Below are positions 5,587 to 9,732 of a DNA stretch of 9,732 nucleotides, one piece after another. This DNA is from Gammaproteobacteria bacterium. Lineage in GTDB: Bacteria; Pseudomonadota; Gammaproteobacteria; Chromatiales; Chromatiaceae. Position 1 is the first letter of the stretch. Each line of letters opens with the position of its first letter. The translations under genes were made by a program, and so were the position numbers. The stretch covers positions 1 to 9,732 of the forward strand of contig JAUXDV010000051.1 in the NCBI GenBank assembly GCA_030620735.1. Direction: 5' to 3'. Below the pieces are notes generated by a model. The model had not been told where the DNA came from. It saw only the letters and a program-made list of their open reading frames with translations, and made no database searches.

Positions 5587-6303
5587 TTAGATCTCCAGCT
5601 CTGCTTTCATTTCATCTAGACTGACATGACGCACATCGCGTCCCTTCACCAGATAGACGACATATTCACAAATATTCTCGGAGTGATCTCCAATCCTTTC
5701 GAGGGATCTTGCGCACCAGTGGACACGCAGTGCATTTTTGATCTGACGCGGATCTTCCATCATCTGCAGAATCAACTGACGGGAGATGGCGTCATACTCC
5801 TCCTTGAGAATAGTCGAAGACTCGATCGTTTCCAGGGCCGCATCGACATCCATGCGCGCAAAGGCGTCGAGTGCGTCGTGCAGCATTCCCTTGACATGCT
5901 CCCCCAGATGGCGCAGTTCGACGAACTGGGAAGGCTTGATATTGTCATCCGCCAGCTTGATGGCGTATATTCCCAGCTGCTCCGCTTCGTCGCCAATACG
6001 TTCCAGGTCAGTTATGGTTTTGATAATGGAGATCACCAGCCTTAGATCACTGGCAGCAGGTTGTCTTCGCGCCAGGATCAGGGTGCACTGCTCATCGATG
6101 TCCACCTCCATGGCATTCACCTTGTAATCGGAAGAGGCGACTTTCTCCCCCAGCTTGCTTTTGGCCTTGAGGAGCGCTTTGAGGCCATCGCTGACCTGTT
6201 TCTCCACCAGCCCGCCCATATTCAGCGCCAGGTTGCGCACCTCTTCGAGCTCTTCATTGAAGCGATTCGAAATATGCGGTGTCAAATTCAGATCGGTATC
6301 CAT
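5587..6303 (-). CDS. phoU: Phosphate signalling protein PhoU
   Basis: PhoU connects the Pst importer to the PhoR/PhoB two-component system and keeps the phosphate regulon off when phosphate is plentiful; it is a cytoplasmic, membrane-associated helical protein that binds metal ions. The 238-residue product (E. coli 241) has the two repeated three-helix-bundle halves, each with the signature ERIGD (residues 101-105 and 202-206), plus MEVDIDEQC (65-73), RRQPAASDLRLV (79-90), LHDALDAFARMD (141-152) and FxHV-like GRDVRHV near the end. The reading frame is open to 6414, but I place the start at the ATG at 6303 because it has AGGGGA 6 bases upstream and the protein then begins MDTDLNLTPHIS, matching E. 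coli MDSLNLNKHIS. The gene starts 16 bases after the pstB stop codon, as the last gene of the pst cluster. Confidence 0.96.
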   Translation of the reverse strand: MDTDLNLTPHISNRFNEELEEVRNLALNMGGLVEKQVSDGLKALLKAKSKLGEKVASSDYKVNAMEVDIDEQCTLILARRQPAASDLRLVISIIKTITDLERIGDEAEQLGIYAIKLADDNIKPSQFVELRHLGEHVKGMLHDALDAFARMDVDAALETIESSTILKEEYDAISRQLILQMMEDPRQIKNALRVHWCARSLERIGDHSENICEYVVYLVKGRDVRHVSLDEMKAELEI

Positions 6304-6319
6304 CTCTATTCCCCTGCGG

Positions 6320-7147
6320 TTAGCCAAAGCGTCCGGTGATGTAGTTTTCAGTGAGTTGGTGCTGTGGATTTGTGAATATCTGGTTGGTATCGCCAACCTC
6401 GACCAGTTTGCCAAGATGAAAATAGGCCGTGCGCTGTGAGACGCGCGCAGCCTGCTGCATGGAGTGCGTCACAATGACAATGGTATAGTTCTGGCGCAGT
6501 TCATCGATCAACTCCTCGATAGTGGCTGTTGCGATCGGATCCAGCGCCGAGGCCGGCTCGTCCATGAGGATCACCTCGGGACTGACGGCAATCGTGCGTG
6601 CGATACAGAGACGCTGCTGCTGGCCGCCGGAAAGTCCCGTGCCGGAAGCATTCAGGCGATCTTTGACCTCTTCATACAACCCGGCTTTTTGCAGACTGCT
6701 GACAACGATCTCATCGAGCTCGGCGCGGTTGCCGGCAAGACCATGCAGCTTAGGGCCATAGGCGACGTTGTCATAGATCGACTTGGGAAAAGGATTCGGC
6801 TTTTGAAACACCATGCCGATACGGGCGCGCAGCAATACCGGATCCATACCCCTGGCATAGATATCCTCCTCATCAAGACGAAATTCACCCGTTACACGGC
6901 AGCTTTGAATGGTGTCATTCATGCGGTTGAGACAGCGCAAATAAGTTGACTTGCCACAGCCGGACGGCCCGATCAGGGCAATCACCTCGTGATTGCCGAT
7001 ATCCAGGCTGACATCAAATATCGCCTGCTTATCGTCGTAAAAGACATCGACATTGCGCGTTGATATCTTGGGCTTGTCGGTAAACGGAGATCCCACCGTC
7101 TCTTTGATCACCTGATGGATATCAGGCGCCTCTGCTACCTGGTTCAT
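6320..7147 (-). CDS. pstB: Phosphate import ATP-binding protein PstB
   Basis: PstB is the ATPase that powers high-affinity phosphate import through PstC/PstA; two copies are expected per transporter on the cytoplasmic face of the membrane. The 275-residue protein holds every ABC motif in order: Walker A GPSGCGKST (60-68), Q-loop FQKPNPFP (114-121), signature LSGGQQQR (172-179), Walker B VILMDEP (192-198), D-loop SALD (200-203) and switch His228 in VTHSM. FQKPNPFP and SALDPIAT are typical of PstB. An N-terminal extension of about 25 residues precedes the ABC domain. The usual E. coli-type DEPCSALD is DEPASALD here, which is a common change. The start ATG has AGGTG 7 bases upstream that overlaps the pstA stop; the pstA-pstB gap is 10 bases, so the genes are cotranscribed. 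Confidence 0.97.
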   Translation of the reverse strand: MNQVAEAPDIHQVIKETVGSPFTDKPKISTRNVDVFYDDKQAIFDVSLDIGNHEVIALIGPSGCGKSTYLRCLNRMNDTIQSCRVTGEFRLDEEDIYARGMDPVLLRARIGMVFQKPNPFPKSIYDNVAYGPKLHGLAGNRAELDEIVVSSLQKAGLYEEVKDRLNASGTGLSGGQQQRLCIARTIAVSPEVILMDEPASALDPIATATIEELIDELRQNYTIVIVTHSMQQAARVSQRTAYFHLGKLVEVGDTNQIFTNPQHQLTENYITGRFG

Positions 7148-7157
7148 ACCTTTTCAC

Positions 7158-8444
7158 CTACCACTTTCGCTCAAACCTCTTGCGCAATACCACGGCCAGC
7201 AAGTTCATTGTGACCAGAAACAGCAGCAATACGATAATTGCAGCCGATGTTTTCGCCATGAAGGCGCGTTCCGGGCTATCCGCCCACAAATAGATCTGCA
7301 CCGGCAAAACCGTTGCAGAGTCGGTAATCCCCTGGGGGATATCCACAATAAAGGCGACCATGCCGATCATCAGCAACGGCGCAGTCTCACCAAGCGCCTG
7401 CGCCATACCGATGATTGTACCAGTCAATATGCCGGGCATCGCCAGCGGCACCACATGCTGAAAAACCGTCTGTACTTTTGATGCACCCAGGGCCAGCGCG
7501 GCATCGCGAATCGACGGTGGAACTGATTTCAGGGATGCGCGGCTGGCAATGATGATGGTCGGCAGCGTCATCAGGGTCAGCACCATGCCGCCAACCAGCG
7601 GCGCCGAACGCGGCACGCCGAAGAAGCTGATAAAAACCGCCAGCCCCAGCAGACCGAAGACAATCGAAGGCACGGCCGCGAGATTATTGACATTGATCTC
7701 GATCAGATCCGTCCAGCGATTCTGCGGGGCAAACTCCTCCAGGTAGACGGCTGCAGCCAGCCCCAGTGGAAACGACATGGCAAGCACCACCAGAATCGTC
7801 AGCATGGTGCCCCGCAGGGCGCCTGCGATACCGGCCTGCTCCGGCTCACGTGAATCCCCCGAGGTGAGGAACGCCCAGTTCCACTGGCTCTCGATGCGCC
7901 CCTGCTCGCTGAGTTGAGCCAGCCAGGCGACCTGGTTGTCCTTGATGCGGCGATCATCCTGCGGCAACTCCCGCAACTTTGGTTCTTTGATAAAACTGTC
8001 GACATCATCATCAGCAAGCACCCACATCTGTTGGGTCGTTCCCAGCATCTCCGGGGCGGCAAGCAGCGTATCGCGTATCTGATACTCGGCGCCGCTGCTG
8101 ATCAGTTTTAACAGCGCCTTTTTGTCACGCCTTGCACTGACATCAGGAAATATCGCAGAGAGTGACTTTTTCAATACTCCCCGGTAATTTCCTTTTTTCA
8201 GCGCCGCCTCATCCGCTGCCGCCTCCACACCAAGCGTTTGCGGATCAAAAGCAACATCCAGCTGAATCCATGTCTGCTGGAAAGCCGGCCACGCCTTGAT
8301 AGTGATATCAGCAAGCAGAAAGGCGAGAAACAGAAACCCTGACAGGACAGCCAGTTTGCCCATCAAGATGAAGCGCTGCTCCTGACGATGGCGTTTTTTC
8401 AGGCTGCGCCTGACCTGTTCGGTAGTATTCATTTGTTTACTCAT
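7158..8444 (-). CDS. pstA: Phosphate ABC transporter permease PstA with N-terminal DUF3333-type domain
   Basis: PstA is one of the two inner-membrane channel subunits of the phosphate importer. I start it at the ATG at 8444, where GGGAG lies 4 bases upstream, giving 428 residues; the frame continues to 8480 without a better start. E. coli PstA is 296 residues. The extra length is an N-terminal part: a basic cytoplasmic tail, a membrane helix (about 29-47), then about 160 residues, mostly hydrophilic and probably periplasmic, including DNQVAWLAQLSEQGRIES and TSGDSREPE, which fits the DUF3333 extension. The permease domain follows with membrane segments near 209-230, 251-274, 281-300, 333-365 and 398-420. 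The EAA-type coupling loop for PstB is at about 313-338 (DAALALGASKVQTV, then PLAMPG). The start overlaps the pstC stop as ATGAGTAA, 8 bases, indicating translational coupling. Confidence 0.95.
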   Translation of the reverse strand: MSKQMNTTEQVRRSLKKRHRQEQRFILMGKLAVLSGFLFLAFLLADITIKAWPAFQQTWIQLDVAFDPQTLGVEAAADEAALKKGNYRGVLKKSLSAIFPDVSARRDKKALLKLISSGAEYQIRDTLLAAPEMLGTTQQMWVLADDDVDSFIKEPKLRELPQDDRRIKDNQVAWLAQLSEQGRIESQWNWAFLTSGDSREPEQAGIAGALRGTMLTILVVLAMSFPLGLAAAVYLEEFAPQNRWTDLIEINVNNLAAVPSIVFGLLGLAVFISFFGVPRSAPLVGGMVLTLMTLPTIIIASRASLKSVPPSIRDAALALGASKVQTVFQHVVPLAMPGILTGTIIGMAQALGETAPLLMIGMVAFIVDIPQGITDSATVLPVQIYLWADSPERAFMAKTSAAIIVLLLFLVTMNLLAVVLRKRFERKW

Positions 8445-9732
8445 ACTGCTCCCGGTACTTGCGCACCACATAGAGAGCAATCACATTCAGAATCAGCGTC
8501 GTCACGAACAACATCAGTCCCAGCGCAAAGGCCGCCAGTGTTTTGGGACTGTCGAACTCCTGGTCGCCTGTCAGCAGGGTCACAATCTGCACCGTGACTG
8601 TCGTCACTGCATCGAGTGGATTGGCCGTCATTTTTGCGGCCAGGCCTGCAGCCATCACCACGATCATGGTCTCACCGATGGCGCGCGAGACCGCCAGTAG
8701 AACGCCACCGACGATACCGGGCAGCGCCGCCGGAATAATCACCTTGCGCACCGTCTCCGCCCTGGTGGCGCCCAGCGCATAGGATCCTTCACGCATCGCC
8801 TCGGGTACCGCATTGATGACATCATCCGACAACGAGGAGATAAAAGGGATAATCATCACCCCGATCACAATGCCTGCAGCCAGCGCACTCTCGGATGCAA
8901 CGGATAGCCCCACTGACTCTCCCATGGTGCGAATCAGCGGCGCGACGGTGAGCGCAGCAAAAAAGCCGTAAACGACAGTAGGAATACCCGCCAGGATCTC
9001 CAGCACCGGTTTGGCAAAACTGCGAAATTTTGGCGTGGCGAACTGGGTCAGGTAGATTGCGGTCATGAGGCCGAGAGGAACCGCGATAAGCATCGCAATA
9101 GCGGCAATCATCATGGTTCCCAGGAACAGCGGAACTGCGCCGAATGCCCCGGAAGAACCAACCTGGTCAGAACGCATCGCCGTTTGTGGACTCCACTGCA
9201 GGCCAAACAGGAAATCCCACACCGGAACGGCTTCAAAAAAGCGCAATGCTTCAAACAGGACCGATAACACGATGCCAATGGTTGTCGCCACGGCGATGCC
9301 GGAACTGAGCATCAGGACGATAAGCGTCACCCTTTCAACGGCATTGCGCGCCTGAAAATGCTGTGAAATCCGGCTTGCGCCCCAGGTAATCCCGGCAAGC
9401 GCCAGCACCAGCACCAGCGCTGTTTTGAACCAGGCACTCAACTCCTGCATATGGTGTAGATAAGCGATCGCATCGATTTTTACCTGATCAGCCTGCTGTG
9501 CCAGATCCTCTGATGCTGCAATCAGCTTGAGATCATTCAAATAGAGTCCAAGCTGGCTTTCGGGAAGTGCTTGCACCTCTGCCGGCAGTGAGGCAATGAG
9601 TTGCTGGTTCAACACTACCGGCTCCAGCATGCTCCACAACAGCAGCAAAAGCAGCGCCGGCAGTCCACACCACAGCGCCGTCATATAGCCATAGTATCTC
9701 GGCAGGGAGTGGAGATGGCGCACTCCTCCACT
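8437..9732 (-). CDS. pstC: Phosphate ABC transporter permease PstC, N-terminus outside window
   Basis: PstC pairs with PstA to form the inner-membrane phosphate channel. The frame is open to the right edge. A GTG at 9723 could start a 428-residue protein, but the codons before it read S-G-G and lead straight into RHLHSLPRYYGYMTALW, which in long PstC proteins is internal and preceded by another membrane helix. The true start is therefore probably beyond the window. From the GTG numbering, there is a helix at 14-36, a hydrophilic, probably extracytoplasmic, segment (about 37-98), and further helices near 99-116, 131-157, 195-221, 238-262, 280-298, 328-358 and 394-419. The EAA-type loop is at 311-338 (EGSYALGATRAETV, then PAALPGIVGG), with the conserved SRAIGETM following. 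This is longer than E. coli PstC (319 residues) and matches the long PstC class that accompanies DUF3333-type PstA. Confidence 0.94.
   Translation of the reverse strand, partial: SGGVRHLHSLPRYYGYMTALWCGLPALLLLLLWSMLEPVVLNQQLIASLPAEVQALPESQLGLYLNDLKLIAASEDLAQQADQVKIDAIAYLHHMQELSAWFKTALVLVLALAGITWGASRISQHFQARNAVERVTLIVLMLSSGIAVATTIGIVLSVLFEALRFFEAVPVWDFLFGLQWSPQTAMRSDQVGSSGAFGAVPLFLGTMMIAAIAMLIAVPLGLMTAIYLTQFATPKFRSFAKPVLEILAGIPTVVYGFFAALTVAPLIRTMGESVGLSVASESALAAGIVIGVMIIPFISSLSDDVINAVPEAMREGSYALGATRAETVRKVIIPAALPGIVGGVLLAVSRAIGETMIVVMAAGLAAKMTANPLDAVTTVTVQIVTLLTGDQEFDSPKTLAAFALGLMLFVTTLILNVIALYVVRKYREQYE
8445..8453 (-). promoter_or_regulatory. Ribosome binding site deciding the pstA start
   Basis: On the minus strand GGGAGCAGT precedes the ATG at 8444, inside the end of pstC. 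This is better than anything before the in-frame ATGs at 8432 or 8480 and supports the 428-residue PstA. Confidence 0.6.

Noticed and set aside
6304..6414. N-terminal extension of phoU by 37 residues
   Set aside because: It would overlap the end of pstB, has no family similarity, and a well-placed ribosome binding site supports the ATG at 6303.

Overview
This window looks like core chromosome of a Gram-negative proteobacterium, most likely a gammaproteobacterium. The presence of lpxH (the beta/gammaproteobacterial version of the UDP-diacylglucosamine pyrophosphatase step), cyclophilin and lpxH genes next to cysS, and a PhoU and CysS that match the E. coli proteins closely all point that way. 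IspG, PstA and PstC are the longer family variants common in other proteobacteria, so I cannot name a genus. Nothing here looks like a phage, plasmid, CRISPR array or insertion sequence.

Layout, left to right. Positions 1-2257 (minus strand) hold cysS followed by ispG, joined by a 4-base stop/start overlap; ispG runs off the left edge. Positions 2258-2509 are a divergent intergenic region with a likely promoter for the plus-strand genes and one palindromic repeat. Positions 2510-4500 (plus strand) hold a secreted cyclophilin, a cytoplasmic cyclophilin (ppiB) and lpxH; the last two overlap by 8 bases. Positions 4501-4675, between convergent genes, are filled with fragments of the same repeat. 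Positions 4676-5482 (minus) encode a DUF455 ferritin-like protein of unknown function with a full set of probable di-iron ligands. Positions 5587-9732 (minus) are the tightly packed phosphate-uptake cluster pstC-pstA-pstB-phoU; pstC runs off the right edge, so any pstS or PHO box would lie outside.

How the genes work together. PstC, PstA and PstB form the inner-membrane phosphate importer, and PhoU links its state to phosphate signalling. CysS charges tRNA-Cys, and IspG is a late [4Fe-4S] enzyme of the MEP isoprenoid pathway. The two cyclophilins assist proline-limited folding in the periplasm and the cytoplasm. LpxH carries out the fourth step of lipid A synthesis.

The main non-gene signal is a family of imperfect palindromes beginning GTCATTGCGA and ending in a form of GCAATGAC. 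A copy or fragment sits in each of the four intergenic gaps longer than about 80 bases. The copies differ in loop, arm subtype and completeness, which suggests a mobile or formerly mobile miniature repeat. I did not find a convincing new multi-gene system; the DUF455 gene beside phoU is the least understood coding element.
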